Shown here: positions 8,397-17,272 of the stretch, piece after piece
Layout: every line of letters starts with the position of its first letter
How positions within the stretch are numbered: position 1 is the stretch's first letter
Source: Rhodospirillaceae bacterium
GTDB lineage: Bacteria; Pseudomonadota; Alphaproteobacteria; Rhodospirillales; Rhodospirillaceae
Assembly (NCBI GenBank): GCA_947476925.1
Contig: CANJSF010000012.1
Span: 51,212-115,211 of the forward strand
DNA length: 64,000 nucleotides
Direction: 5' to 3'
The notes under the pieces: model-generated
What the model was told of the DNA's origin: nothing
Seen by the model: the letters and a program-made list of their open reading frames with translations, nothing else
Databases searched by the model: none
Translations under genes and position numbers: made by a program

Positions 8397-8858
8397 GTGA
8401 GCGCTTATACTACGACAGTATCTTGGCGGCGCCGCGACGCCGTGTTTTCGGATAATCGCTATAGTCGCGAACACACCTGGACATTTGACGGGGGCGTGGT
8501 AGTGCCCGCCTCGTCCTCTCCTCACGTCGTGCCCATCCCATTATCAAACGCCGCTAACGTTGACCCAGAAGAATCCTACGTGGCTGCGATTTCATCGTGT
8601 CACATGTTGTTTTTCTTAGGCCTGGCTGCGGCCCGCACGTTTGTAATCGACAGCTATGACGATGCGGCGGTTGGCGTGATGGAAAAGAATGAAAATGGAA
8701 AAATGTGGATGTCGCGTGTGACCTTGCGACCGAAAATTGTTTTCTCCGGCACATCACTTCCCAGCACCGCCGACATTAACGCGCTGCATCACGACTCACA
8801 CGCACAGTGCTACATCGCAAACTCGGTAAAGACCGAGATTGTCATCCAAGCCGCTTAG
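8397..8858 (+). CDS. OsmC-family peroxiredoxin-like protein
   Basis: A 153-aa OsmC/Ohr-superfamily protein, which reduces organic peroxides through two cysteines. Both are visible, in ISSCHMLFFL and HAQCYIANSVKTE, the classic pair. The family opening TTTVSWRRRDAVFSDNRYSR supports the GTG at 8397 as start; an ATG 36 bases upstream is possible but would add an unusual 12-residue leader. It is divergent from the DsbA-fold isomerase and tail-to-tail with coxM, with a 4-base overlap. The subgroup with NRYSR-HxWxFDGG is common in alphaproteobacteria and belongs to general stress defence. Confidence 0.9.
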   Translation: MSAYTTTVSWRRRDAVFSDNRYSREHTWTFDGGVVVPASSSPHVVPIPLSNAANVDPEESYVAAISSCHMLFFLGLAAARTFVIDSYDDAAVGVMEKNENGKMWMSRVTLRPKIVFSGTSLPSTADINALHHDSHAQCYIANSVKTEIVIQAA

Positions 8859-9649
8859 GCAATCGCTGCGACAGCGCGTCGCGCCATCACGCCGACCAAG
8901 TGTGCGCGGTATTCAGCCGTGGCGTGCATATCATTGTTTAAGTCATCGGCAGGGATCGCAATATCTTTGATCGCTGCAACGCTGAATGACTTTGACAAGG
9001 CTGTTTCCATAGCTGAGAGGCGAAACGCACAAGCGCCTGCGCCGATCACAGCGACACGCACACCTTGCGCGGTTTCGGCGACCATGACGCCGACCACGGC
9101 ATAGCGCGAGGCGGGGTTGGGAAATTTCATGTATGCCGCACGCTTTGGGATCGGGAAGCTGACCTTCACGATCAATTCGCCCGGCTTCAGCGCAGTTTCA
9201 AACAGGCCTTTGAAAAAATCATCGCCGGAAATTTGACGAGTGTTGGTATGGATGGTGGCACCCAATCCCAAGACTGCCGCAGGATAATCAGCCGACGGGT
9301 CGGAATTGGCGAGCGAGCCCCCGATCGTGCCGCGATTGCGCACCTGCGGATCGCCGATGGTGCCCGCTAAATCTGACAGCGCGGGGATAACACGACGAAC
9401 ATCGGCAGAAAGCGCAACATCAGCGTGGCACGCCATGGCGCCAATCGTCACCGCACCATCAGTGACGACAATGCCCTTGAGGTCGGCAAGGCCGGCCAGG
9501 TCAAACACTTGGGTGGGTTGGGCAAGTCTTTGTTTTAGCGTGGGGATCAAGGTCATGCCGCCCGCAAGGTAGCTGGCATCAGCATCGGCTGAGCGTTTGG
9601 CAACGGCGTCGGCGACAGATGTAGGGCGATGATAAGTAAATGCGTGCAT
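8855..9649 (-). CDS. coxM: CO dehydrogenase/xanthine oxidase-type medium (FAD) subunit
   Basis: A 264-aa FAD-binding subunit of the molybdenum hydroxylase family. The FAD motifs YLAGGMTLIP (about residues 27-36) and TIGDPQVRNRGTIGGSLANS are intact, as is the C-terminal CO-dehydrogenase flavoprotein domain. In a complete enzyme it passes electrons from the Mo site through the small subunit's clusters to an acceptor. The ATG at 9649 lies 2 bases after the coxS stop. The large, molybdopterin-binding subunit expected in this cluster is absent on both sides, so the active partner must be encoded elsewhere or the cluster has been reduced. The CoxM label marks the family; the real substrate could be CO, an aldehyde or a heterocycle. 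Confidence 0.85.
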   Translation of the reverse strand: MHAFTYHRPTSVADAVAKRSADADASYLAGGMTLIPTLKQRLAQPTQVFDLAGLADLKGIVVTDGAVTIGAMACHADVALSADVRRVIPALSDLAGTIGDPQVRNRGTIGGSLANSDPSADYPAAVLGLGATIHTNTRQISGDDFFKGLFETALKPGELIVKVSFPIPKRAAYMKFPNPASRYAVVGVMVAETAQGVRVAVIGAGACAFRLSAMETALSKSFSVAAIKDIAIPADDLNNDMHATAEYRAHLVGVMARRAVAAIA

Positions 9650-9651
9650 GA

Positions 9652-10149
9652 TTAGGCCACCCTCACGCCCATGTTTTTCGCGCCCATCAGCACGGCATTG
9701 ACGATGCCCTGATAGCCGGTGCAGCGGCAAAGGTTCCCCTCAAGTTCGTGGCGCACGATGGCCTCTGTGAGTTGATCGTTTTTGTGGCGTTCGACGATGC
9801 CCAAGGCGCTCATCACCATGCCCGGTGTACAAAAGCCGCATTGCAAGCCATGGCACTCTTTGAAGGCCGCTTGCATGGGATGAAGCGCATCACCGCCCTG
9901 CTGTGCAGTGGGGGCAACACCCTCGATGGTCGTCAGTTGTTGGCCGTCGGCCTGAACGGCCAATATAGTGCACGACTTCACCGGCTTGCCGTTGAGATGG
10001 ATTGTGCAGGCACCGCATTGGCTAGTGTCGCAACCGACGTGCGTGCCCGTAAGGCCCAGATGGTTGCGCAGGAATTCAACCAGCAGCGTACGCGGCTCGA
10101 CATCGCCGCTGCGCGCCGTGCCATTCACGGTAAGGGAAATTTTTGTCAT
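9652..10149 (-). CDS. coxS: CO dehydrogenase/xanthine oxidase-type small (2Fe-2S) subunit
   Basis: A 165-aa iron-sulfur subunit. The plant-type ferredoxin cluster ligands are in [13 protein letters not shown] followed by a single cysteine (VKSC). The second, helical [2Fe-2S] domain has CGFCTPGM and CRCTGY. All eight expected cysteines are present, so it should carry both clusters. The start at 10149 follows the coxG stop by one base, and coxM follows by two, an order (G-S-M) that implies one mRNA. It should bind between the flavin subunit and a molybdopterin subunit that this cluster does not encode. Confidence 0.9.
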   Translation of the reverse strand: MTKISLTVNGTARSGDVEPRTLLVEFLRNHLGLTGTHVGCDTSQCGACTIHLNGKPVKSCTILAVQADGQQLTTIEGVAPTAQQGGDALHPMQAAFKECHGLQCGFCTPGMVMSALGIVERHKNDQLTEAIVRHELEGNLCRCTGYQGIVNAVLMGAKNMGVRVA

Positions 10150-10150
10150 C

Positions 10151-10771
10151 TTAGAATCCGAAAACAAACGCCAAGGCTGCGATCACGACGACCACAACTG
10201 CCGCGATGATCCATGTATAATTGGGCCCAGCAGCGGGCGGGACCGTAACCGATGGTTGGTTTTGAGTCATCTCCGTTTGAGATGACGGTTGCGCATCGGA
10301 CGATGAGGATGAGGATGAAGTCTCCGCGGCTTTGGCCGCAGCCAGGGCGCTGAACGCAGCAAAAAACTCATCGGCGAGTTTTTTGGCCGTGGAGTCAATC
10401 AACCGAGCGCCGATTTGCGCAATTTTTCCGCCCACCGAGGCATCGACCTCGTAGCTCAGAATGGTTTCAGAATTTGCTTCTATCAGCCGTACTTTTGCGC
10501 CGCCCTTGGCAAAGCCGGCCGGGCCGCCCTTGCCTTCCCCGCGAATAGTGTAACCGTTTGGCGGGTCGATGTCCGACAGCGTCACGAGGCCTTTGAACGA
10601 GGCCTTCACCGGGCCGATCTTGGCCGTGACAGTGGCTTCAATTTCCGTATCTGACAGGCGGTTGATCGTATCGCAGCCCGGAATGGCAGCTTTCAGCACG
10701 TCGATATCGTTGAGCGCCGCCCACACCACTGCGCGCGATGCCGGAATGCGATATTCGCCTTTCATATCCAT
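10151..10771 (-). CDS. coxG: CoxG-like SRPBCC protein with C-terminal membrane anchor
   Basis: A 206-aa protein. Residues 1-145 form the CoxG/SRPBCC fold ([23 protein letters not shown], then IPGCDTI and the ending [13 protein letters not shown]). A Ser/Gln-rich linker (about 150-178) follows and then one hydrophobic helix at the very end ([17 protein letters not shown]). In carboxydotrophs CoxG anchors CO dehydrogenase to the inner membrane and helps recruit it to the quinone pool; homologues accompany many Mo hydroxylases. The tail anchor here fits that role. It is first in the coxG-coxS-coxM unit. Confidence 0.85.
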   Translation of the reverse strand: MDMKGEYRIPASRAVVWAALNDIDVLKAAIPGCDTINRLSDTEIEATVTAKIGPVKASFKGLVTLSDIDPPNGYTIRGEGKGGPAGFAKGGAKVRLIEANSETILSYEVDASVGGKIAQIGARLIDSTAKKLADEFFAAFSALAAAKAAETSSSSSSSDAQPSSQTEMTQNQPSVTVPPAAGPNYTWIIAAVVVVVIAALAFVFGF

Positions 10772-10839
10772 CGGCAGAGAGCTCCAGGAAAACGAACTGA
10801 GCGGCTTATGTAGAGGGGGCGGCAGGGCACGGCAACCGC

Positions 10840-12126
10840 CTATTTTGTGCGCGTCGCGCGACCTTTCCCAATGGCTTTGCGACCAAACTTAGCCCGTACC
10901 GCGTCCATGGCCTTTTCAATGCCCGCTTGGCGCCCCGGGCCGTCGGCGAATAAATCGGGCGGATCGGCTAAATCGGCTTCGCATAAGTCATCCACGCCAA
11001 TACCGATCAATCGGTAATGCGCGCCTTTGGCTTCTTTCACCAATAGCATCTCACCGCTGCGAAAAATGACCTCGGCCAGTTGCGTCGGTGCGGCTAAGCG
11101 ATGTTGGCGCGTGACCAGCTTAAACCGAGAGGTTTTGAGTTTCAGGGCAATGGCCCGACCAGCAAGGCCGTTTTTCTTCAGGCGCTCTGATACGCGCTCG
11201 GATTGCAGCCAAAGCTGGCGACGTAATTCAACGATATCGGACACGTCATCATTGAACGTTGTTTCCGCCGAAACACTTTTTGATTCACGTTCGGTATTAA
11301 TGCGCCGCGTGTCTTGGCCACGCGCACGACGGGCCAATTGCACACCGGTCTCGCCATATCTTTGCGCGAGCTCACTTTCAGGTTTGGCTTGCAGATCACC
11401 GATTTTGAAAAAGCCATCGACTTTCAAGCGATCCGCAAGTGATGGACCGACGCCGGGAATTTTGGTGATTGGCATGTCATGCAGTCGCGAGACTGCGTCG
11501 GCCATGCCAATCACGGCAAAGCCGCGCGGCTTATCGAGATCCGAGGCAATCTTGGCCAAGAATTTATTGTAACTGAGCCCAATCGAGACCGTGATGCGCA
11601 CTTGGCGTTCGATCTCGCGGGCGACAAATGCCAAGGTTGCGGCCGCGCTCCGTTGAAAAAGTGTTGTCGTTCCCGCCAAATCCAGGAAGGCCTCGTCGAG
11701 GGACAACGGTTCGACAATCGGAGTGGCGGAATCAAAAATTCCGCGCACCTGCCGACTGGCCTCGGCATACTTGGCCATGTTGGGGCGAATGACCACGGCA
11801 TGCGGGCACATTTTCAACGCGGTATACATGGGCATGGCCGAACGCGGGCCGTACTTGCGCGCAATGTAACAGGCCGTCGACACCACGCCGCGTTTGCCCC
11901 CACCAATCAGAACAGGTTTATCAACCAAGTCTGGGTTGTCGCGTTTTTCAATGGCCGCATAAAACGCATCGCAATCAATATGCGCCGTGGTGAGTGTGCC
12001 CAACTCGGGGTGCGATACCATTCGGTCAGACCCGCACACAACACACGAGCGTTGCGTGCGCTCAAACTCCGCCAGGCAATCGCGACACAGCGACACTGTG
12101 GCGGTGAATGAAAGTTTCGTCGGCAT
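10840..12126 (-). CDS. dinB: DNA polymerase IV with N-terminal zinc ribbon
   Basis: A 428-aa Y-family translesion polymerase. Residues about 13-32 hold a CxxC-x10-CxxC zinc ribbon, an extension common in alphaproteobacterial DinB. The palm begins AHIDCDAFYAAIEKRD with the first catalytic aspartate, and SLDEAFLDL carries the second catalytic pair. Steric-gate, finger and little-finger regions follow, with the helix-hairpin-helix ITKIPGVG. The segment DPPDLFAD resembles a beta-clamp-binding motif. It copies damaged DNA with low fidelity. It is divergent from the ABC exporter, and I saw no obvious LexA box in the 173-bp gap. Confidence 0.92.
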   Translation of the reverse strand: MPTKLSFTATVSLCRDCLAEFERTQRSCVVCGSDRMVSHPELGTLTTAHIDCDAFYAAIEKRDNPDLVDKPVLIGGGKRGVVSTACYIARKYGPRSAMPMYTALKMCPHAVVIRPNMAKYAEASRQVRGIFDSATPIVEPLSLDEAFLDLAGTTTLFQRSAAATLAFVAREIERQVRITVSIGLSYNKFLAKIASDLDKPRGFAVIGMADAVSRLHDMPITKIPGVGPSLADRLKVDGFFKIGDLQAKPESELAQRYGETGVQLARRARGQDTRRINTERESKSVSAETTFNDDVSDIVELRRQLWLQSERVSERLKKNGLAGRAIALKLKTSRFKLVTRQHRLAAPTQLAEVIFRSGEMLLVKEAKGAHYRLIGIGVDDLCEADLADPPDLFADGPGRQAGIEKAMDAVRAKFGRKAIGKGRATRTK

Positions 12127-12299
12127 TGCCCCACGATAAAGGCTTCAGCATGAGCGGACAAATATGCCTGTGTTTGTGCTGTTTTCCTTGGCTTTTTCGC
12201 AGGTCGGGGGGTGACAAAGCACAGCGAACGCCTTAGCTATCTGAGACAACCACCCACATCACGGGCCTTCTAAGTGGCCCATTATAGACGGGGCTTGAA

Positions 12300-14153
12300 T
12301 TGAGCGATCATCCTCATGGCGGGCGGGCCAGCGGCCCAACCCGTTGGAATATGCCCGACCGGCCTTCCAGCAAGAATTACACCTATTTGCGCCGGACCTG
12401 GGGCTTCATGAAGCCTTATAAGTCAAAGTTGGTTGCGGCTGGTTTGGCCTTGATCGTGACATCCTTGGCCACGCTGAGCATTGGCGTGGGGCTGAAATTC
12501 CTGATCGACCGCGGATTGAGCGCAGGCGACGCGCAGTTTCTCAATCTTGGATTCATGGGGTTGGTTGCCATTATTCTGGTGATTTCAGGCGGCACTTATT
12601 TTCGCTTCTACTACATCTCCTGGGTGGGCGAGCGCGTCGTAGCCGATGTCCGTCGGGCCGTGTTCGACCAAGTGATTAAGCAGAGCCCGGGCTTTTACGA
12701 AGTTACCAAAACCGGTGAGATTTTATCACGCCTGACATCTGACACGACACTGCTGCAAACGGTGGTCGGATCGTCATTGTCGATTGCCCTGCGAAACATG
12801 CTCAGCGTTATCGGCGGCGTGACCATGATGATTATCACTAATTTCCAGCTCACGGGTTTAGTGTTGCTGGTTGTGCCGGCGGTGGTCGTGCCCATCATTT
12901 GGTACGGGCGGCGTGTGCGCAAGCTGTCGCGCGAGAGCCAGGACCGCGTGGCTGATGTCGGCTCGTACGGCGAAGAAACACTGAATGCAATTCGTACGGT
13001 GCAAGCCTTCACTCACGAAGACCACGACAAGACACGTTTTGGTACAGAAGTGGAGAATGCATTTCTCGTGGCGATGCGGCGCATTTTTGCGCGCGGCATG
13101 TTGGGCTCGGTCGTGATCTTGCTGGTGTTTGGCGCCATTGCCGTCGTGCTTTGGGCCGGCGGGCGTGATGTGATCACCGGGCAAATCACGCCTGGTGATT
13201 TGTCGGCATTTATTTTTTACGCCGTGACCGTGGCCGGCGGCGTTGGATCATTGAGCGAAGTGTTGGGTGATTTGCAGCGCGCAGCTGGTGCCACCGAACG
13301 TTTGGTCGAGCTGCTTGAAACAGACCCCGCCATTAAGCCGCCGGCGATACCTAAAGCTATGCCAAGCCCCGCGCGCGGTGATGTGGCGTTTGAAAACGTC
13401 ACATTCCATTACCCATCGCGCCCCGATACGGCTGCGCTGAATGGGCTGTCTTTAAACGTGAAGCCCGGTGAGCACGTGGCTCTGGTGGGACCTTCAGGCG
13501 CCGGCAAAAGTACGGTGTTTCAACTGCTTCTGCGCTTTTATGACCCGCAGTCGGGCACGGTGCGCATTGACGGGATGGACTTGATAGACGTTGACCCACG
13601 CGATGCCCGCAGACGCATAGGCTTGGTTCCGCAAGATCCAGTTATTTTTGGAACCAGCGCGTTGGAGAACATTCGCTATGGCCGACCCGAAGCCAGCGAT
13701 GATGACGTGCGCGCCGCAGCCGAAGCTGCGCAAGCGATGGAGTTCATCACCAAATTGCCCGATGGCATGACTAGCTTTTTGGGCGAGAAGGGCGTGCGGC
13801 TTTCGGGCGGACAAAAGCAGCGTATTGCTATTGCACGCGCGATCTTGCGTGACCCGGCGGTGCTGTTGTTGGACGAGGCGACGAGCGCTCTCGATGCCGA
13901 AAATGAACGTTTGGTCCAAAAGGCGTTGGAGCAATTGATGGTGGGTCGCACCACCATGGTGATTGCACATCGACTGGCCACGGTGGTTCGTGCAGACCGG
14001 ATCGCGGTGATCGATGATGGCAGACTGATCGACACAGGTAGCCATAATCAGTTGCTACTTTCCAACCCCTTGTATGCCCGTTTGGCCGCCCTACAATTCT
14101 CGGCCGACGGCGGGCGGTTAGCTGCGCGAGATACCCTGGAAGCCGCGCAATAA
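12300..14153 (+). CDS. MsbA-like ABC exporter (fused permease-ATPase)
   Basis: A 617-aa half-transporter of the ABCB type. Residues about 40-330 contain six membrane helices (LVAAGLALIVTSLATLSIGVG is the first). The ATPase half has Walker A GPSGAGKST, signature LSGGQKQR, Walker B VLLLDEATSALD and the switch histidine in VIAHRLATV. It should work as a homodimer exporting lipid or hydrophobic compounds. The listed start is a TTG with weak GGGG spacing; an ATG 51 bases later (12351) is an equally reasonable start and changes nothing in the domains. It stands alone between dinB and the histidine kinase. Confidence 0.88.
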   Translation: MSDHPHGGRASGPTRWNMPDRPSSKNYTYLRRTWGFMKPYKSKLVAAGLALIVTSLATLSIGVGLKFLIDRGLSAGDAQFLNLGFMGLVAIILVISGGTYFRFYYISWVGERVVADVRRAVFDQVIKQSPGFYEVTKTGEILSRLTSDTTLLQTVVGSSLSIALRNMLSVIGGVTMMIITNFQLTGLVLLVVPAVVVPIIWYGRRVRKLSRESQDRVADVGSYGEETLNAIRTVQAFTHEDHDKTRFGTEVENAFLVAMRRIFARGMLGSVVILLVFGAIAVVLWAGGRDVITGQITPGDLSAFIFYAVTVAGGVGSLSEVLGDLQRAAGATERLVELLETDPAIKPPAIPKAMPSPARGDVAFENVTFHYPSRPDTAALNGLSLNVKPGEHVALVGPSGAGKSTVFQLLLRFYDPQSGTVRIDGMDLIDVDPRDARRRIGLVPQDPVIFGTSALENIRYGRPEASDDDVRAAAEAAQAMEFITKLPDGMTSFLGEKGVRLSGGQKQRIAIARAILRDPAVLLLDEATSALDAENERLVQKALEQLMVGRTTMVIAHRLATVVRADRIAVIDDGRLIDTGSHNQLLLSNPLYARLAALQFSADGGRLAARDTLEAAQ

Positions 14154-14321
14154 CACGACTTGTCACAGGGATATGTGGGCGCCGCCGCCCCTTTACCGTG
14201 CTTATTGTTTCGGCTAAAAACCAATTAGCTAACTTCTAAGCCGCGCCAACCCTCGCGGGTTGCAGGCGACAAAGCGCAAAAACCGGTTCAAAGTTTTGGG
14301 TGAAGCCGGAATTGAGAATGC

Positions 14322-16256
14322 ATGCCGAACCTTGAACGATCACCCGATGGTGAACGCAGACGCCTACAGCTGCTGTCGTTGGCCTTGCGCATCGGGAGTT
14401 TTGGATATTTCGTTCAGGAGCGCGCGTCGCGCAAAATCACGTGGGCCCCCGAGACTTATCGCATTTGGGATGTTGATCCGGCGACCACGACACCGACGCA
14501 TGAATGGGTTCTTGAGACCATTCATCCAGACGAGCGTGATTTAGTGGCGAGTTGGCACACCGACAACAGCTGGACGGAAAAGGTTTCAGATTTTCGCATT
14601 ATTCGGCCAGATGGTGAAGTGCGCCACATCCGTACCCATATTGAACGCGAGAAGGATGAAAGTGGCCTGATCAACCTAGCCTACGGCTTAGTGATCGATC
14701 AGACCGAGCGGCGAAGCGCACAACTGGCTCTGCAACACAGCGAAGCGCGGTTTGAATCGCTGGTCGAAACGTCTGGGGCCGGCATTGTCATTACGGCGGC
14801 CAACGCGAAAATTCTGTTCATCAATACGGCCTTTGCCAATTTGCTGGGCTATACCCCCATCGAGCTTTTGGGCGAATCAATCCGCGATCTTTCGCCGCAA
14901 GAGACCAAGGATGCGACTTTCGCGATGGTGCAGGACATGCGCGCAGGACATGGCCGCAGCCGCGATGTCGATAAACCATACCTGCATCGCAATGGGGAGC
15001 TGGTGTGGACGCGGTTGACCATGAGCCGTCACACCACCGCTGCCGGCCAAGAAGAATTTATTGGCGTGATTCAAGACTTAACCGCGCGCCACCGAACTGA
15101 AAAGTTATTGCGTGATAGCGAAACTCTACTCACGGCCGCACAGAGAATCGGCAAGATCGGCCACTGGGTGTGGTGGATTGGATCAGAGAGTTTTGAGTGG
15201 TCGGAAGAGCTATGCCGCATTGTCGGTTACCCGTCCGACCAGCGCGTGACCAAAGATTATCGCATGCGCCGTCACGTGCACCCCGACGACCAGGCGCAGT
15301 ATCAAGCCGCAATTCAAAGGCTGTTTGACGGCCAGGGCATGCAAACGCTTGAGTACCGCATCATCCGGCTGGATGGCGAGGTCAGAAATGTGATCGGCAG
15401 GTCGATGCCTCCGGAAGAGACGCCGCAAGGCCCACGCATGGTTGGTACCGTTCAAGACATCACCGATACAAAAGCGCGCGAAGAAGCATTGCGCCGCGAG
15501 CGGTTGAACGCGGAATTAGCCAATCGGGCCAAGACTTTGTTTTTGGCCAACATGAGCCATGAGCTGCGCACGCCTTTAAACGCCATCTTAGGTTTTGGCC
15601 AATTGCTGGCGATGGGAACTAAAGGTGCGCTGAACGCTGATCAGCAAAGTTATGTCGATAACATTGTGCGCGGCGGTGAACATCTGCTGCGACTGATTGG
15701 TGATGTGCTCGATCTCGCCCGCATCGACAGCGGTCATTTCCAATTATCGGTGACATCCGTCGAGCTGTATCAAGCATGCCTTGATGTCTTAGCCGGATTT
15801 AGTCAGCTGGCGGCCGAGCGGCGCATTACAATGCGCTCAAATATTCCAAGCCAGGTCACGTTGGCTGTGAAGGCGGACCGTGTCCGATTAACCCAAGTTC
15901 TGATGAACCTGGTGTCGAACGCGGTGAAATATAACCGCGACGCAGGCAATGTGCGCTTAGACGTCAGCATGGAGAGCGATGATTGGGTTCGCGTCACGGT
16001 GCATAACACCGGCCAAGGTATTCCATGGGATCGACAAGCCGAGGTGTTTCAAAACTTCAATCGCTTGGGTGCGGAAGACAAAGCCGTTGACGGCACTGGG
16101 ATTGGGCTGGCGCTTTTAAAGCGCTTGGTTGAGGAAATGGGAGGCCGGATGGGCTTTCAAAGCGAGCCCGGGGCCTTTACTCAATTTTGGTTCGAGCTGC
16201 CTCGCGCCAGCGCGAAAGATCTACCCGCGCAAAGCGCGCTCAAAGCCGCGCAATAG
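14322..16256 (+). CDS. PAS-domain sensor histidine kinase, orphan
   Basis: A 644-aa kinase without membrane segments. Three PAS domains (about residues 20-135, 140-262 and 268-388), each ending in a PAC-like strand such as VIDQTERR, VIQDLTARHR and TVQDITD, are followed by the HisKA domain with the phosphorylated His413 in MSHELRTPLN. The ATPase domain has N box NLVSNAVKYN, G1 NTGQGIP and G2 GTGIGLAL. It should sense a cytoplasmic cue and autophosphorylate. No response regulator or receiver domain is encoded next to it, so its partner is elsewhere. Tandem PAS kinases like this often feed general stress or cell-cycle phosphorelays in alphaproteobacteria. Confidence 0.9.
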   Translation: MPNLERSPDGERRRLQLLSLALRIGSFGYFVQERASRKITWAPETYRIWDVDPATTTPTHEWVLETIHPDERDLVASWHTDNSWTEKVSDFRIIRPDGEVRHIRTHIEREKDESGLINLAYGLVIDQTERRSAQLALQHSEARFESLVETSGAGIVITAANAKILFINTAFANLLGYTPIELLGESIRDLSPQETKDATFAMVQDMRAGHGRSRDVDKPYLHRNGELVWTRLTMSRHTTAAGQEEFIGVIQDLTARHRTEKLLRDSETLLTAAQRIGKIGHWVWWIGSESFEWSEELCRIVGYPSDQRVTKDYRMRRHVHPDDQAQYQAAIQRLFDGQGMQTLEYRIIRLDGEVRNVIGRSMPPEETPQGPRMVGTVQDITDTKAREEALRRERLNAELANRAKTLFLANMSHELRTPLNAILGFGQLLAMGTKGALNADQQSYVDNIVRGGEHLLRLIGDVLDLARIDSGHFQLSVTSVELYQACLDVLAGFSQLAAERRITMRSNIPSQVTLAVKADRVRLTQVLMNLVSNAVKYNRDAGNVRLDVSMESDDWVRVTVHNTGQGIPWDRQAEVFQNFNRLGAEDKAVDGTGIGLALLKRLVEEMGGRMGFQSEPGAFTQFWFELPRASAKDLPAQSALKAAQ

Positions 16257-16258
16257 AT

Positions 16259-16696
16259 TCAGTCATCATCCCACGCGGCAACTCGCCGTTTGGCCTTCAC
16301 ACCGCCGCGATGTTTCTTTTTGACCAGCCTGCGCTCTTTAGACCCGCGCGTGGCTTTGGTGGCCACGCGGCGCTTGGGCACAATGGCTGCCTTCGCAATT
16401 AGGTCAATGAGCCGCGCTAGCGCTTCGTCACGGTTACGCTCTTGGCTACGATGTTCGTGAGCGGTAATGACAATTGTGCCGTCTTTAGTTGCTCGCTTAC
16501 CTGCCAACGACAAAACACGGGCGCGAACTGCGGCAGGCAACGAAGGCGACGTTGCAGCGGCAAAGCGAAGCTGAACGGCAGTGGCAACTTTATTGACGTT
16601 CTGGCCTCCCGGGCCGCCCGAGCGAATAAAAGTCATCTCGATTTCGTTCGTATCGAGTGACATTGTCGGTGTGATGAAAATGCGCTGGTCGGTCAC
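16259..16696 (-). CDS. arfB: alternative ribosome-rescue factor ArfB (peptidyl-tRNA hydrolase)
   Basis: A 145-aa codon-independent release factor (YaeJ family, homologue of mitochondrial ICT1). The catalytic GGQ lies at residues 30-32 in RSGGPGGQNVNK. The C-terminal 40 residues are a basic tail (KKKHRGGVKAKRR) which enters the empty mRNA channel of stalled ribosomes. Its length fits the family. The gene is tail-to-tail with the kinase gene (2 bases apart) and divergent from sufE. Confidence 0.93.
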   Translation of the reverse strand: MTDQRIFITPTMSLDTNEIEMTFIRSGGPGGQNVNKVATAVQLRFAAATSPSLPAAVRARVLSLAGKRATKDGTIVITAHEHRSQERNRDEALARLIDLIAKAAIVPKRRVATKATRGSKERRLVKKKHRGGVKAKRRVAAWDDD

Positions 16697-16756
16697 AGAT
16701 CTTGAACTTTGCTACGAGCCCTTGCGCGGGGCCTATGGACCCTTAGCTTATCACCC

Positions 16757-17215
16757 ATGACAACGTCTATGCCAACCGCCCCAGACACCCCGGTGATGAT
16801 TTCGCCGGAGATGACCTTTGCTGAGCTGAAAGATAATTTCGCGCTGTTTGACGACTGGGAAGATCGTTATCGATACATCATTGACCTCGGGCGCAAGCTG
16901 CCTCCGTTTCCCATCGAATTTCAAACAGAGGCCAATAAAGTGCGAGGGTGCATGAGCCAAGTGTGGTTAGTGCCAGGCCATGATGTATCAGATGGCCGGA
17001 GATTTGCGTTCGCTGCCGACAGCGATGCCCACATTGTCAAAGGCCTGGTGGCCGTTTTGGGAATTTTGTTTTCCGGCCAAACACCTGACACCATCGCCTC
17101 GATCGACCCAGAGGTTGCTTTTGGCGATTTGGGACTTGATCAGCACCTCAGCCCCAGCCGGCGCAATGGCTTGGTGGCAATGGTCCAGAAAATCAAAGAG
17201 TATGCCAAAGCGTGA
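16757..17215 (+). CDS. sufE: SufE-type cysteine desulfuration protein
   Basis: A 152-aa protein that accepts sulfur from the cysteine desulfurase SufS for Fe-S cluster assembly. The acceptor cysteine is Cys65 in VRGCMSQVW; the opening FDDWEDRYRYIIDLGR and the closing LSPSRRNGLVAMVQKIK are diagnostic. The ATG at 16757 is preferred over a start 48 bases upstream because homology begins shortly after it. No other suf gene is nearby, as is usual for standalone sufE in alphaproteobacteria. Confidence 0.93.
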   Translation: MTTSMPTAPDTPVMISPEMTFAELKDNFALFDDWEDRYRYIIDLGRKLPPFPIEFQTEANKVRGCMSQVWLVPGHDVSDGRRFAFAADSDAHIVKGLVAVLGILFSGQTPDTIASIDPEVAFGDLGLDQHLSPSRRNGLVAMVQKIKEYAKA

Positions 17216-17272
17216 TTGAGTTTGGTCGCGTTCTCCACGCCAAGCGGAAGCCCACTTCTCGGCAAATTGCTA

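Noticed and set aside
12264..12285. Hairpin GGGCC/GGCCC before the ABC exporter
   Set aside because: Only 5-bp arms with an 8-base loop and no T-run; not enough for a terminator or operator call.
14249..14263. AACCC/GGGTT small hairpin between the exporter and the histidine kinase
   Set aside because: Five-base arms without a T-run; likely chance.
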